Below, one piece after another: positions 52,373 through 61,657 of a stretch of 64,000 nucleotides of DNA. Where the stretch lies: NCBI GenBank assembly GCA_022841345.1, contig JALHRR010000002.1, forward strand, positions 173,663-237,662. The letters run 5' to 3'. Position numbers and translations under genes: made by a program. This stretch comes from Saprospiraceae bacterium. Its GTDB lineage: Bacteria > Bacteroidota > Bacteroidia > Chitinophagales > Saprospiraceae. The notes beneath the pieces were generated by a model. The model was not told where the DNA came from and did not search any database. It worked only from the letters and a program-made list of their open reading frames with translations. How positions within the stretch are numbered: the first letter of the stretch is position 1; every line of letters starts with the position of its first letter.

Positions 52373-54277
52373 TTACACCCCTTCCTTCAACAACGGGATC
52401 TTGACCACAAATGATTCATCCATTTCTGCAGCCCATACAGGTCTTTGAGTCAATAATGCATATCTGTCAATGATATTTTGCAGGCCTACACCTGTAGAAA
52501 TAACTGACGTGGATCTTGGTTGAAGCCTGTTTGAAACGACCAAATTTTGTTCATCTTCGATATTAAGGGATACTATGAGAGGTTCTTTGAGTGACATCCG
52601 GTTGTGTTTTACTGCATTTTCAACGAGCAGCTGAAGAGTAAGTGGCGCAATTTTGAATTGATCCAGTACCTCTTCTGATAGATTGATTTGGAGATCAAAT
52701 TTATTTTCAAATCGAATTTTCAATAGGAATGCATAAGACTGAATGAATGTCAGTTCGGTCCGAAGCGTCACCAATGATTGTTCTTTTTGCTCGAGAATAT
52801 ACCTGTAGGATCTGGACAATTGATCTATGAATTTTTCGGATAATTCCGGATCAACATGCACGAGAGAAGAAAGTATACTCAGGCTATTAAAAAGAAAGTG
52901 GGGATTCACCTGAGTTTTAAGCAAAGCAATTTCATTGATAAGTTGTTGCTTGGACATTGCATCGGACTGCAGCTGAAGTTCCTGAGAACGCCTCCTGAAG
53001 TACAGCATCCTTACCCAAAAGGATAGGGCGACGATCAAAATGCCTAACCCTGCTGCCAACAGCAAAACTGCCGTCCTGTCCTTGCGATTCAGCTCCTTCT
53101 GATGTTGTAGTTGAAGGTCAAAATTTTGCTGTTGTTGTGCCAGACTATCGGCAGTGACCTGTCTGGTTATTTCCATTTGTTTGAGTTTTTCGGCAGTTTC
53201 ATTTTGTTGAAGGCTATCCTTAAGCTCTGAAAATTTTTCAAGGTAGATGAGGGATTTGGAGAAGTTCCCTTCATTTTTATAGGCCTGATACAGACACTCA
53301 CACGCATCAATCTGTCTCAGGTTAAGCGTTCCTAAAGAATTGCCAATCTTCAAAGCCTGTTCACACATTACTATTGCTCTTTTGTTCTGCCCCTTAGCAA
53401 TATAAATACTGCCAATACCATAGTGAGCATCAGCTATACTTTCCTGATCACCAATCTGTTTAAAAATGGTCATTACATCTTCAAAATCCTTTAGTGCATC
53501 ATCAAATTTGCCCATGTCTTTATTAACCATGGCTCTGTTGTATAAACAGGTTGCGATTCCAAATGTATTCCCTATCTTTTGCTGAATAACTAAAGACTTG
53601 TCCAGATACTTCAGCGCATTTTCAAGATCATCATCAGTTAAATATATTGCTGCCTGATTGGCATATACGACAGACATGCCTTCTTCATTATTTAGCTCTG
53701 TATATATTCGAAGTGCTTGATCCAGATATTCCAGCGCCTTGGGATTACCATCAGGCATTTCAAAATAAATAGTGGCAATGCTCACGTAAGAATCTGCTAA
53801 TTTTTTTTGAGCTCCTGTTTTTTCAGCTAATTCCATCGACTTCTTGATACAATCAATAGCTCTGGAATAGTTGGTCTGCAATCTGTATACGTCACCCAAA
53901 TTCCTGTAAAGAGTGCTTAGGTCATCCAAATCTCCGATTTGTTCCAATAAAGCTTTGCTCCGGTGGTAATACTTTAATGATTCCTCAAAATTACTTTGAA
54001 ACCGGCTGGCAAGACCCATACCATTCAGTGCCCTGGCTTTCCACTTATTATCTGATTTTTGTTGAGCGTAATCCATTAACATTCGTGCATAAACCAGAGC
54101 TGAGTCTGGTTCATTTCTGGAGGTAAGAAGTGACAGGTTATAGATAGCATTCATTCGAATACTATCTTCAAGGTTTTGATTTTGCCAAATGGACATCAGA
54201 CTATCCTTGTTAATTTGAGCGATCAACAAAGGACTGGTAATAATAAAGTAAAATAAGAGGAGCGTAATTCTTTTCAT
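52373..54277 (-). CDS. LytS-type sensor histidine kinase with TPR repeats
   Basis: 634-residue kinase: signal peptide (cleavage near LIA-Q), about seven TPR repeats (about 50-345) in the periplasm, a coiled coil, one membrane helix about 397-420, then the His_kinase domain with the signature QVNPHFLFNSLSILS (about 450) and an HATPase domain with 'VENAVKHN' and 'GVGLQNIIDRYAL'. This is the plan of LytS/YehU-type kinases paired with LytTR regulators in Bacteroidota. It follows the LytTR regulator gene by 52 bp in the same operon. The TPR part probably senses an envelope protein or peptide. Confidence 0.94.
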   Translation of the reverse strand: MKRITLLLFYFIITSPLLIAQINKDSLMSIWQNQNLEDSIRMNAIYNLSLLTSRNEPDSALVYARMLMDYAQQKSDNKWKARALNGMGLASRFQSNFEESLKYYHRSKALLEQIGDLDDLSTLYRNLGDVYRLQTNYSRAIDCIKKSMELAEKTGAQKKLADSYVSIATIYFEMPDGNPKALEYLDQALRIYTELNNEEGMSVVYANQAAIYLTDDDLENALKYLDKSLVIQQKIGNTFGIATCLYNRAMVNKDMGKFDDALKDFEDVMTIFKQIGDQESIADAHYGIGSIYIAKGQNKRAIVMCEQALKIGNSLGTLNLRQIDACECLYQAYKNEGNFSKSLIYLEKFSELKDSLQQNETAEKLKQMEITRQVTADSLAQQQQNFDLQLQHQKELNRKDRTAVLLLAAGLGILIVALSFWVRMLYFRRRSQELQLQSDAMSKQQLINEIALLKTQVNPHFLFNSLSILSSLVHVDPELSEKFIDQLSRSYRYILEQKEQSLVTLRTELTFIQSYAFLLKIRFENKFDLQINLSEEVLDQFKIAPLTLQLLVENAVKHNRMSLKEPLIVSLNIEDEQNLVVSNRLQPRSTSVISTGVGLQNIIDRYALLTQRPVWAAEMDESFVVKIPLLKEGV

Positions 54278-54329
54278 TTTGTTCTCCGGACAGTAAGTAA
54301 ATGCAGTACAAAAGTTCAGGGTAATGAAT

Positions 54330-55085
54330 TTATTTTCCCAGCCATTCTTTAAAATCTGTCATTCTGTCCCCACTAACAAAAACCTCCAGTCTGGCCTTCG
54401 GATTGAGATCGAGTTTTAATTTCCCCTTGTAATGAGTATAGACTGTCTGAATCGAATCAAAACTAAGCAGAAATTGTCTGTTTATTCTAAAGTATTTTTT
54501 TGGGTCAATCAATTTACTGAGTTTTTCCAAACTGTAATCAATAGGTAGGTTTTGACCCTCTTTTGTTACCATAAAAGTGATTTTTTCATCTGCATAAAAA
54601 TAAGCGATCTGGCTGGTTTCAATGCTTTTTATTTTTGTACCTATAGTGACCATAAACCGCGATTTGTATTCGGGTTCTCTTTGTCCGATATATTGAAGAA
54701 GTGTTTCAATTCCCGGTTTCATGAATTGAGTTTTAAGGGAATTGTATTTATCAATGGCTGCCGTAAGTTCCTCATAGTTGACCGGCTTTAGAAGATAGTC
54801 GATACTATTGACCTTAAAGGCTTTGACCATATATTCATCATATGCAGTTGTAAATATTACCGGTGACTGTAAGGGCACCTTTTCAAATATTTTGAAACAT
54901 AAATCATCCTCCAGATGAATATCCATAAATACAAGGTCAGGAGGATCATTCCTTTCTAGCCAGTGAACTGATTCTTCAACAGAGGGTAGTATAGCCAGTA
55001 TTTTTATTTTTGAATCATACTTATGGAGCATTCCCTCCAATCTTTGTGCAGTAAGTGATTCGTCTTCTATTATGATTGTATTCAT
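54330..55085 (-). CDS. LytTR family response regulator
   Basis: Response regulator of 251 residues: receiver domain 1-120 with Asp8/Asp9-type acidic pair, phospho-acceptor Asp55 (LVFMDIHL) and Lys in LLKPVNYEE; LytTR DNA-binding domain about 145-251 ('MVTIGTKIKSIETSQIAYFYADEKITFMVT', part; 'YFRINRQFLLSFDSI'). LytTR proteins bind pairs of direct repeats about 21 bp apart; such pairs occur in the promoters at 36.3 and 39.1 kb, whose genes may be targets. Operon with the LytS-type kinase. The 264-bp upstream spacer shows no clear copy of the repeat. Confidence 0.94.
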   Translation of the reverse strand: MNTIIIEDESLTAQRLEGMLHKYDSKIKILAILPSVEESVHWLERNDPPDLVFMDIHLEDDLCFKIFEKVPLQSPVIFTTAYDEYMVKAFKVNSIDYLLKPVNYEELTAAIDKYNSLKTQFMKPGIETLLQYIGQREPEYKSRFMVTIGTKIKSIETSQIAYFYADEKITFMVTKEGQNLPIDYSLEKLSKLIDPKKYFRINRQFLLSFDSIQTVYTHYKGKLKLDLNPKARLEVFVSGDRMTDFKEWLGK

Positions 55086-55349
55086 AGATTTGATTTATAT
55101 CGATAAAATTAAGCTCTCAACCTGAATGCCGGCTATTTTTTTCTGATGAAAGCCAATTTATCCGGGTGGAACCCCATATTTTTATGTATGAGTGGAAATC
55201 TTACTTTTCTTTATTCGGCGAAATTTATACATTAATATGTGAGTTTCGGAGTTCTGTCTAATTTCAGCATTTTTTACAGCACATAATCTAGGTAATTACA
55301 GGGCTTCCGCCTAAATTTATCCTTGTCAACCTATCTAGATTATTTTGCC

Positions 55350-55973
55350 ATGACAGACAGAAATTACCTGCATTCTCTTCGTGTTCCAAGCTCTTCAGAT
55401 CCTTTGCGCATCATGATGAGTGCTTGTCTTTCCGGTATTATGTGCGGATATGATGGATCAGCAAATGGTGTGTACCCCTCAGCTTTGAAATTGTTGAATT
55501 ATAATAATGTCAGATTGATAAAATTCTGCCCTGAAGAATATTCATTTGGCACGCCCCGGGAAATGTGTGACATTCATGGTGGCACCGGGCTGGATGTGCT
55601 GGAAGGCAGGGCGAAAGTATTGACTGAAACGGGAGTTGATTGGACGGAAGGAATGATAAAAGCTTCAGAGAAAATGCTGGAAATAGCCCTTGTACAGAAA
55701 GTGGAACTGGCTGTATTGATGGATATCAGTGCAGCTTGCGGCTCTCAAGTTATTTATGAGGGAAATAGGTTTGGTGAAAATAAAGTTTACCAAATTGGAG
55801 CCGGGGTATGCGGTGCCCAATTGATAAGAAATGGAATTAAAGTGATCTCACAAAGAGACTTTGCTTCACTTGAAATTTTGTACTCTAAAATTGACCCTGA
55901 TCACGAGATCAATAAAGAGGCGCTGGATCATCATGAAAATGAATGGTATAAGGGCTATTTCCAGCTGGCATAA
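55350..55973 (+). CDS. DUF523 family protein
   Basis: 207 residues from ATG 55350 (a TTG nine codons upstream is possible). Family text: 'IMMSACLSGIMCGYDGSANG', 'VRLIKFCPEEYSFGTPREMCDIHGG' (part), 'GVDWTEGMIKASEKMLEIA', 'AVLMDISAACGSQVIYEG' and 'KVYQIGAGVCGAQLIRNGI'. Four conserved Cys suggest metal or cofactor binding. DUF523 (YbbK-like) proteins have no settled function. Cytosolic. Transcribed alone, followed by a 324-bp spacer. Confidence 0.87.
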   Translation: MTDRNYLHSLRVPSSSDPLRIMMSACLSGIMCGYDGSANGVYPSALKLLNYNNVRLIKFCPEEYSFGTPREMCDIHGGTGLDVLEGRAKVLTETGVDWTEGMIKASEKMLEIALVQKVELAVLMDISAACGSQVIYEGNRFGENKVYQIGAGVCGAQLIRNGIKVISQRDFASLEILYSKIDPDHEINKEALDHHENEWYKGYFQLA

Positions 55974-56297
55974 ACCCGGCGAAATGTCCTGAGTTCAGAC
56001 ATTAACTATTATTGAATCAGATTTTGCAGTGTATGTTATTATTTCGGACCCTGCAGATATACTTTAGTACTTTGTATTATTGTCACTCTAATTTTAATTT
56101 GAGAATATGTGACAATAATTGATCGTCGTCTTTCTGCACCACAACTTTAAAGTACACCCATTGTTTGCCATACTCAGGATTCTTAATAATTCAGTGCCTC
56201 TTCACAGACAAAGCAAAGGGAAGCTTAGAGTAACAGGATTTTTACCAAAGTAATAAGTTCACATGTGAGTGATCATTTATTTGATTGAATAGTTGAT
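55974..56297. other. Spacer with a long inverted repeat
   Basis: No gene. ATTATTGTCAC (56076-56086) and GTGACAATAAT (56109-56119) form perfect 11-bp arms around a 22-bp AT-rich loop, about 180 bp before the HAD gene. It could be an operator or an RNA hairpin. Confidence 0.5.
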
Positions 56298-56987
56298 ATG
56301 AAAAATTTACAAGTAATTGCATTTGATGCAGATGACACCTTATGGGTCAATGAGCCCTATTTCCTGGAAGTTGAAGAACATTTTTGTGCTCTGTTGGAAG
56401 AATATCTTCCCAGACATAATGCATCTAAAGAGCTTTTTAAAACTGAAATAGACAATTTGCCCTTGTACGGCTATGGAATTAAGGCCTACATTTTATCCAT
56501 GATAGAAACGATACTTCGGGTTACCAATCATACTGCTCCTCCCGCGATGATTTCCAAAGCAATTGAGTATGGCAAGGATATGTTGCAGAAACCAATAGAA
56601 GTCCTGGATGGGGTAGAGGATGTGTTGAAAAAACTGAATGGAAAATACAGACTTGTAGTCGCAACAAAAGGCGATTTGTTGGATCAGGAAAGGAAATTGA
56701 TCAAATCAGGATTGCAAGGCTATTTCCATCATATTGAAATCATGACAGATAAGCAGGAAAAGGATTATCTCAAGTTGCTGAAGCATTTGGATTGTCCTCC
56801 GGATCAGTTTTTGATGATGGGAAATTCTCTGAAATCTGATGTGTTGCCTGTACTGGGAGTGGGTGGATATGCTATTCACATTCCATTTCATACCACCTGG
56901 GCACATGAGCATATTGATCATCAAATTGAGCATCCTCATTTTTTGAAAATTAATAGTATTAACGACATTATAGAAATATTGGCATGA
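56298..56987 (+). CDS. HAD family hydrolase
   Basis: Haloacid dehalogenase-fold hydrolase of 229 residues. Motif I is FDADDTLW (about 9-16, nucleophile Asp10), motif II Thr in VVATKGD, motif III Lys before the 'EIMTDKQEKDYLKLL' segment, and motif IV 'MGNSLKSDVLPVLG'. The cap type and substrate cannot be told. It overlaps the CAT-like gene by 4 bp (56984-56987), which points to coupled translation. Confidence 0.88.
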   Translation: MKNLQVIAFDADDTLWVNEPYFLEVEEHFCALLEEYLPRHNASKELFKTEIDNLPLYGYGIKAYILSMIETILRVTNHTAPPAMISKAIEYGKDMLQKPIEVLDGVEDVLKKLNGKYRLVVATKGDLLDQERKLIKSGLQGYFHHIEIMTDKQEKDYLKLLKHLDCPPDQFLMMGNSLKSDVLPVLGVGGYAIHIPFHTTWAHEHIDHQIEHPHFLKINSINDIIEILA

Positions 56988-57619
56988 GCAACAAACTCCA
57001 AATTGATCTTAATACCTGGAACAGAAAAGATCACTTCCACTTCTTTGGTCAGTTTGAAGAACCTTTCTTTGGAATCACCACTGAGTTGAATTGTACAGCC
57101 GCTTATCAATATTGTAAATCAAAGCAGATTTCCTTTTTTCTATATTACTTATATCAGGCATTGGCCGCTGCTCAGGAAATAGAAAATTTCAGATATAGAA
57201 TAGTGGACGGAAATGTTTATCTCTTTGAGCAGATAAATGCTTCACCGACTATCATGCGTCCTGACGGGACTTTTGGATTTTCATACATAGACTATTCAGA
57301 GGATTTTGAAATATTTTATCAGAATGCGACTCTGGCCAGAGATGCTGTACGAGCCGGTTCAGGCTTGATTCCTGCTGTTTCGGGCGAGAATGTCATTCAT
57401 TTTTCAACACTCCCCTGGATAAGATTTACAGCTGTTTCTCATGCGAGAAGTTTCTCGTTTCCCGATTCAGCTCCTAAAGTTACATTTGGAAAACTCACCA
57501 TTGTCGGAGACCAAAAAGTAATCCCTGTATCTGTTCATGCCCATCATGGGCTTGTAGATGGATATCATGTAGGATTATATTTCGAAGAACTTCAGCGCCG
57601 TTTCAATCAACTATATTAA
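56984..57619 (+). CDS. Chloramphenicol acetyltransferase-like protein
   Basis: CAT-fold protein of 211 residues. The catalytic motif HHGLVDG is at 187-193 (catalytic His188, Asp192), near the C terminus as in type A chloramphenicol acetyltransferases; 'FFGITTELNCTAAY' and 'FFLYYLYQALAAAQEIENFRYRI' (part) are also typical. Resistance is not proven: many Bacteroidota have CAT-like proteins with other acyl acceptors. In this case it forms a small operon with a HAD hydrolase and a nitroreductase-like gene rather than with resistance genes. Confidence 0.85.
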   Translation: MSNKLQIDLNTWNRKDHFHFFGQFEEPFFGITTELNCTAAYQYCKSKQISFFLYYLYQALAAAQEIENFRYRIVDGNVYLFEQINASPTIMRPDGTFGFSYIDYSEDFEIFYQNATLARDAVRAGSGLIPAVSGENVIHFSTLPWIRFTAVSHARSFSFPDSAPKVTFGKLTIVGDQKVIPVSVHAHHGLVDGYHVGLYFEELQRRFNQLY

Positions 57620-57664
57620 GTTGTTTCTGTTCATCACAAGCAATAGAATATTTATAGAAAAGAA

Positions 57665-58309
57665 ATGGATAACTCAGTGTACGCAGATATAGAAAAATTG
57701 AGGAGCCGGTATGCTACCAAACAATTTGATCCGGAATTTCAACTTTCAGCGGAAGATGAAGCAGAAATTCTGGAGGTACTGAATCTGACTCCCACTTCAA
57801 TGGGCGTACAGCCTTATCATGCATTTCTCATTAAAGATCCGGCCATCAGGGCACAATTGCAGCAGGCTGCGAATCATCAAATGCAGGTGACTTCTTCTTC
57901 TTTGTTTATTGTACTGGCTGCAGGTGATGTCCTGGAGCAATCCTGGACACGGAGATATTCGGAAATGGTCGCCAGTAAAAGAAATATTGAGCCTGAAAGA
58001 GCAGATGCATATATGAATGGATTCAGAGCCAAAATGTCTTTGCAGAGTGAAGCTTACAGAATGGAATGGTCGGCCCGGCAGACCTATATTGCATTGGGTA
58101 ATTTATTGACATTCTGTGCATTCAAAGAACTGGATTCATGTCCAATGGAGGGTTTCGTCCCTGAAAAATTTGATGAAATTCTTGCTTTGAAAGAAAGAGG
58201 TCTGAAAAGTATTGTCGCGATTGCAATTGGAAAAAGAAGTCAAAATGATAAGAATCAATTCCTTGCAAAAATTCGAAGGCCGATCAATGAGCTTATAGAA
58301 ATAGTCTGA
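57665..58309 (+). CDS. Nitroreductase family oxidoreductase
   Basis: FMN-dependent NAD(P)H oxidoreductase of 214 residues, NfsB-like. 'RSRYATKQFDPEFQLS' at the N terminus, the FMN-binding 'LNLTPTSMGVQPYHAFLIKDP' (part), 'RQTYIALGNLLTFCAF' and 'GFVPEKFDEILAL' match the family. It could reduce quinones, nitro compounds or dihydropteridine. It lies 45 bp after the CAT-like gene, probably in the same operon as the HAD hydrolase. Confidence 0.9.
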   Translation: MDNSVYADIEKLRSRYATKQFDPEFQLSAEDEAEILEVLNLTPTSMGVQPYHAFLIKDPAIRAQLQQAANHQMQVTSSSLFIVLAAGDVLEQSWTRRYSEMVASKRNIEPERADAYMNGFRAKMSLQSEAYRMEWSARQTYIALGNLLTFCAFKELDSCPMEGFVPEKFDEILALKERGLKSIVAIAIGKRSQNDKNQFLAKIRRPINELIEIV

Positions 58310-58318
58310 TGAATTTAT

Positions 58319-58669
58319 TTAACCATTTTTCCATAAGCTCTCCCTTACTTTTTTGGGCAGTTTTGCTTTAATGATTTCATAAGATTTCTGAATAGATTCT
58401 TTTATTTCCTGTATATTAACATTTTGTAAATCAAGTAATTGTATCCACTTGGCCCGGGCAAGATAAGGTGCAGGTTTAACTCCGTCCCTGGAAATCCAGA
58501 CTTCAAATGCATCATCAGGTACTTTGAATGTGACGTTGAGCGCTCCCTTCAAATTCACTACGCAAAACATTTTGTCAGCAATCAAAAAGCAAAGATCATT
58601 CTCCCACTTTATATCCTCCCTAACACCCGGTAATGCCAGGCAAATATTTCTGATATCTTCTATATCCAT
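58319..58669 (-). CDS. MmcQ/YjbR family DNA-binding protein
   Basis: 116-residue protein of the YjbR family: 'IRNICLALPGVREDIKWENDLCFLIADKMFCVVNL' (part), 'TFKVPDDAFEVWISRDGV' and 'ARAKWIQLLDLQNVNIQEIKESIQKSYEII' (part). The fold is double-wing and has been called DNA binding; the true role is uncertain. Convergent with the nitroreductase gene (9-bp gap), preceded by the repeat-rich spacer. Confidence 0.9.
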   Translation of the reverse strand: MDIEDIRNICLALPGVREDIKWENDLCFLIADKMFCVVNLKGALNVTFKVPDDAFEVWISRDGVKPAPYLARAKWIQLLDLQNVNIQEIKESIQKSYEIIKAKLPKKVRESLWKNG

Positions 58670-58681
58670 GACTGTTTTGTA

Positions 58682-58725
58682 ACGAAGTTAGTCAAAGTGG
58701 GTCATTTTCTGGTGATGATTTTTCA
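58682..58725 (+). repeat. First copy of the 44-bp direct repeat
   Basis: Contains 'gaagttagtcaaagtgggtc' and GTGATG at 58712. Copy two is at 58899-58942 and leads into the hairpin array. Confidence 0.6.
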
Positions 58726-58898
58726 CACCCGCACTAATTTGCAAGTTTTTCGTAAAGGGTTGCAAGAAATGTAAATTTGACAAAGAGTCTTCAGACGAAT
58801 TTGAAATCTAAAACTGTCAAATTTAACCACTAACTCCGGCTGTTTTCTCGCCGCAAGAGCTCGCAGCTTCTTCCAGGGTGTTCAAACTCAAAACTGAT

Positions 58899-59060
58899 AC
58901 GAAGTTAGTCAAAGTGGGTCAATTTGAGGTGATGTTTTTTCATTGCTTCGCAAAGAAAAAGTGATGTTTTTTCAGAGGACACGCCCTGAAAAAGTGATGT
59001 CTTTCTGTTTGCTTCAGCTTCGCTTTGAAAACAGAAAGGTGATGAGCTGGCGCAAAAATT
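58899..59060 (+). repeat. GTGATG-spaced hairpin array
   Basis: Second copy of the direct repeat followed by GTGATG words at 58929, 58961, 58994 and 59039 (steps 32, 33, 45). Each interval can fold back: TTTTTTCAG..CTGAAAAA (about 58965-58993), CTTTCTGTTT..AAACAGAAAG (59001-59038). A two-unit relative is at 44495-44533. Confidence 0.55.
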
Positions 59061-59509
59061 AGTAGGCAACTTCTGCCCGGCTTTGCTCTTTTACCCTACA
59101 AGGGAACAAGCAAGGATCGCTCTCAAAACGCAAAACTCACACCGGCTGTTTCCTTTCCCTTCAAAAGGGAAAGGGCAGGGATAGGGTTCACACTCCAAAC
59201 ACACAACCCACACCCGGCTGTTAACTGCAACCAGCAACCAGCAACCAGCAACCAGCAACCAGGAACTTCTTCCTGGCAGTATGGCTTCTCACACTGGAGC
59301 TTGAAGTTTGAGATTGAAGCTTTTTCCCTGGCTGTTTGCCAGAGGCCAGAAGCTAGCAAGAAGCCGGCTGTTACCACACTCACACCCACACCCACACCCA
59401 CACCCACACTCAATTTCATATATGATAAATTTCTATTTTTAATGCCGTAATGCTCTATTCGTTTGAAACTTATTGTATTTTCGCGCCATAAAACCCCCAG
59501 AGCTCGATT

Positions 59510-61651
59510 ATGTTGATGCCCCCTAAACGATACACAATCACTGCAGCATTACCTTATGCCAATGGTCCGCTTCACATCGGACACCTGGCAGGTGCCTATT
59601 TGCCTGCAGATATATATGCCCGTTTCCTGAGATTGATGGGAAAAGATGTTGCTTTTATTTGTGGTTCTGATGAACATGGTGCCGCCATAACCCTCAGAGC
59701 AAGAAAGGAAGGACTTTTACCACAGGAAATAATAGACAAATATCATCACCAATTTGAAGAAGTGTTCAAAAGATTGGGCCTTTCATTTAATATTTACCAT
59801 AGAACCTCTTCAGAATTGCACCACAAAACAGCTCAGGATTTTTTCCTGGAACTGTATAAGAAGGGTGAATTTCTTGAGCAGGAAACGGAACAATATTATG
59901 ATCCCAAAGCTGAACAGTTTTTGGCGGATCGTTATATCATAGGCACTTGTCCCAAATGCGGACATACTGAGGCTTATGGTGATCAATGCGAAAAATGTGG
60001 CAGCACGCTGAGCCCTACAGAATTGATCAGTCCCCGGTCAACGCTCACAGGTGAGACTCCGATCCTCAAAAAGACTTCCCACTGGTATCTTCCTTTGGAT
60101 AAATATGAAGACTGGCTTCGCATCTGGCTGGATACCGGGCACTTGGACGGGGTAGAGGTACATGAACCTGCTACCTGGAAGAATCATGTTCTTGGGCAGT
60201 GCAAATCCTGGCTGGATGGAGGGTTGCAGCCTCGCGCTATGACGAGAGATTTGGATTGGGGAGTGGATGTTCCAAAGTCAGTCCCGCATTCAGAAGGTAA
60301 AAAGTTATATGTCTGGATGGACGCCCCGATAGGTTACATCTCCGCTACCAAGCAATGGGCTGAGGACAACAAAAAAGACTGGAAGCTTTACTGGCAAAAT
60401 AAGGATACTGAGCTTATTCATTTTATTGGGAAAGATAATATTGTTTTCCACTGTTTGATTTTCCCTGCGATTCTGAAGGCACATGGTCAGTTCATATTAC
60501 CCAGAAATGTCCCGGCGAATCAGTTTATGAATCTGGAAGGCAAGAAAATTTCTACTTCACGCGGTTGGGCTGTTTGGGTACATGAATACCTGGAAGATTT
60601 TCCTGGAGATGAGGATGCATTGCGCTATTACCTGATCAAAAATATGCCAGAGCAGAAAGACAGTGAGTTTACCTGGAAAAGTTTTCAGGAAGCGAATGAT
60701 AATGAACTCGTAGGCAATCTGGCGAATTTCGTGAATCGTGTCATGGTTTTGGTCAATAAGTATTACAAAGGCAAAGTCCCGAAAGTAGATGAAGATGTCG
60801 AGATCATAGGCAGCTATGGCAATCTGATGCCTTCCTTCATTGATTCTGAATTAATGGAGCTCTTTGACAAAGTGTACGAAATGTGTAATTGCGTTTGGGA
60901 ACACGACTTCCGGGGAGGATTGACCTGGTTGATGAATATTTCTACCTGGGGAAACCAGATTCTGCAATCAAATGAGCCATGGAAAAAAATAGAAACTGAG
61001 AAGGAAACGGTGAAAGTTACATTGAATCTTTGCGTGCAGATTTGTGCAGCACTCAGTATTGCCATGAGACCATTCATGCCTTTTACAAGTGACAGATTGA
61101 GAGCTATGCTCAACTTGCCCGCTATCAAGGATCACAGAGAATTGGTTGAAGTACAGAATAAACTGGCAGGTGGAAAATATCTGGTCAAAGCAGGACATAT
61201 CATAGGTGAGCCGGAGCACTTATTCTCCAGAATACCTGACGAAAAAATTAAAGAACAAATCGACAAGTTAACCCAGGCTATGGAACAACAACAAGCTGAA
61301 TTAGCTGCCCAAAATGGCACTAAAGTCAATATATCTTTTGATGATTTCACCAAATGCGACATCCGTACAGGAACAGTAATGTCAGCCGAGGCTGTCCCTA
61401 AAGCAAATAAATTATTGAAATTGGGAATTCAGATTGGCCCTGAACTTCGAACAGTCGTATCTGGAATAGCAGAGCATTACAAACCTGAGGAAATAGTCGG
61501 AAAGAAAGTCAGTGTTCTTGTGAACCTGGAACCACGTACTATCAAAGGTGTTGAATCCCAGGGTATGATATTAATGGCTGAAGATGCTGCCGGCAAACTA
61601 GGATTTGTCAGCCCACCTGAAAACTGGCCTGATGGTTTTGTAATCAAATAA
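59510..61651 (+). CDS. metG: Methionyl-tRNA synthetase with C-terminal Trbp111-like domain
   Basis: Class I aminoacyl-tRNA synthetase of 713 residues charging tRNA-Met. Signature HIGH in GPLHIGHLAG (about 20-26), zinc knuckle 'CPKCGHTEAYGDQCEKCGS' (about 146-164) of the MetRS connective peptide, and the second signature KISTS in place of KMSKS. Residues about 605-713 are the EMAP/Trbp111-like OB-fold tRNA-binding domain ('FDDFTKCDIRTGTVMSAEAVPKANKLL', part). ATG 59510 gives the family start; a second ATG two codons on (59516) is possible. It is followed at 7 bp by lnt. Confidence 0.96.
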   Translation: MLMPPKRYTITAALPYANGPLHIGHLAGAYLPADIYARFLRLMGKDVAFICGSDEHGAAITLRARKEGLLPQEIIDKYHHQFEEVFKRLGLSFNIYHRTSSELHHKTAQDFFLELYKKGEFLEQETEQYYDPKAEQFLADRYIIGTCPKCGHTEAYGDQCEKCGSTLSPTELISPRSTLTGETPILKKTSHWYLPLDKYEDWLRIWLDTGHLDGVEVHEPATWKNHVLGQCKSWLDGGLQPRAMTRDLDWGVDVPKSVPHSEGKKLYVWMDAPIGYISATKQWAEDNKKDWKLYWQNKDTELIHFIGKDNIVFHCLIFPAILKAHGQFILPRNVPANQFMNLEGKKISTSRGWAVWVHEYLEDFPGDEDALRYYLIKNMPEQKDSEFTWKSFQEANDNELVGNLANFVNRVMVLVNKYYKGKVPKVDEDVEIIGSYGNLMPSFIDSELMELFDKVYEMCNCVWEHDFRGGLTWLMNISTWGNQILQSNEPWKKIETEKETVKVTLNLCVQICAALSIAMRPFMPFTSDRLRAMLNLPAIKDHRELVEVQNKLAGGKYLVKAGHIIGEPEHLFSRIPDEKIKEQIDKLTQAMEQQQAELAAQNGTKVNISFDDFTKCDIRTGTVMSAEAVPKANKLLKLGIQIGPELRTVVSGIAEHYKPEEIVGKKVSVLVNLEPRTIKGVESQGMILMAEDAAGKLGFVSPPENWPDGFVIK

Positions 61652-61657
61652 GTCTCC

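Larger units (their letters stand above)
58670..59509. repeat. Repeat-rich spacer upstream of metG
   Basis: No gene. Contents: a direct repeat of 44 bp (58682-58725 and 58899-58942, about 90% identical, both containing 'gaagttagtcaaagtgggtc' and ending in GTGATG plus T-run); a GTGATG-spaced hairpin array (58929-59044); a block with GGCTGTT punctuation and 'aaccagc' tandem words (59220-59262); and a CACCCA tandem run (about 59380-59409). The metG promoter should lie in the last 100 bp. Confidence 0.6.

Noticed and set aside
55201..55260. Autoregulatory LytTR repeats before the LytTR gene
   Set aside because: TTCGG words occur, but 31 bp apart and without the conserved flanks seen at 36.3 and 39.1 kb.
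56298..58309. Antibiotic-resistance or mobile island (CAT-like plus nitroreductase)
   Set aside because: No mobility genes, no composition change, and both families have common housekeeping members.
59123..59419. Minus-strand frame starting in the CACCCA run
   Set aside because: Its N terminus (VGVGVGV) is just translated simple repeat and the rest is repeat words.
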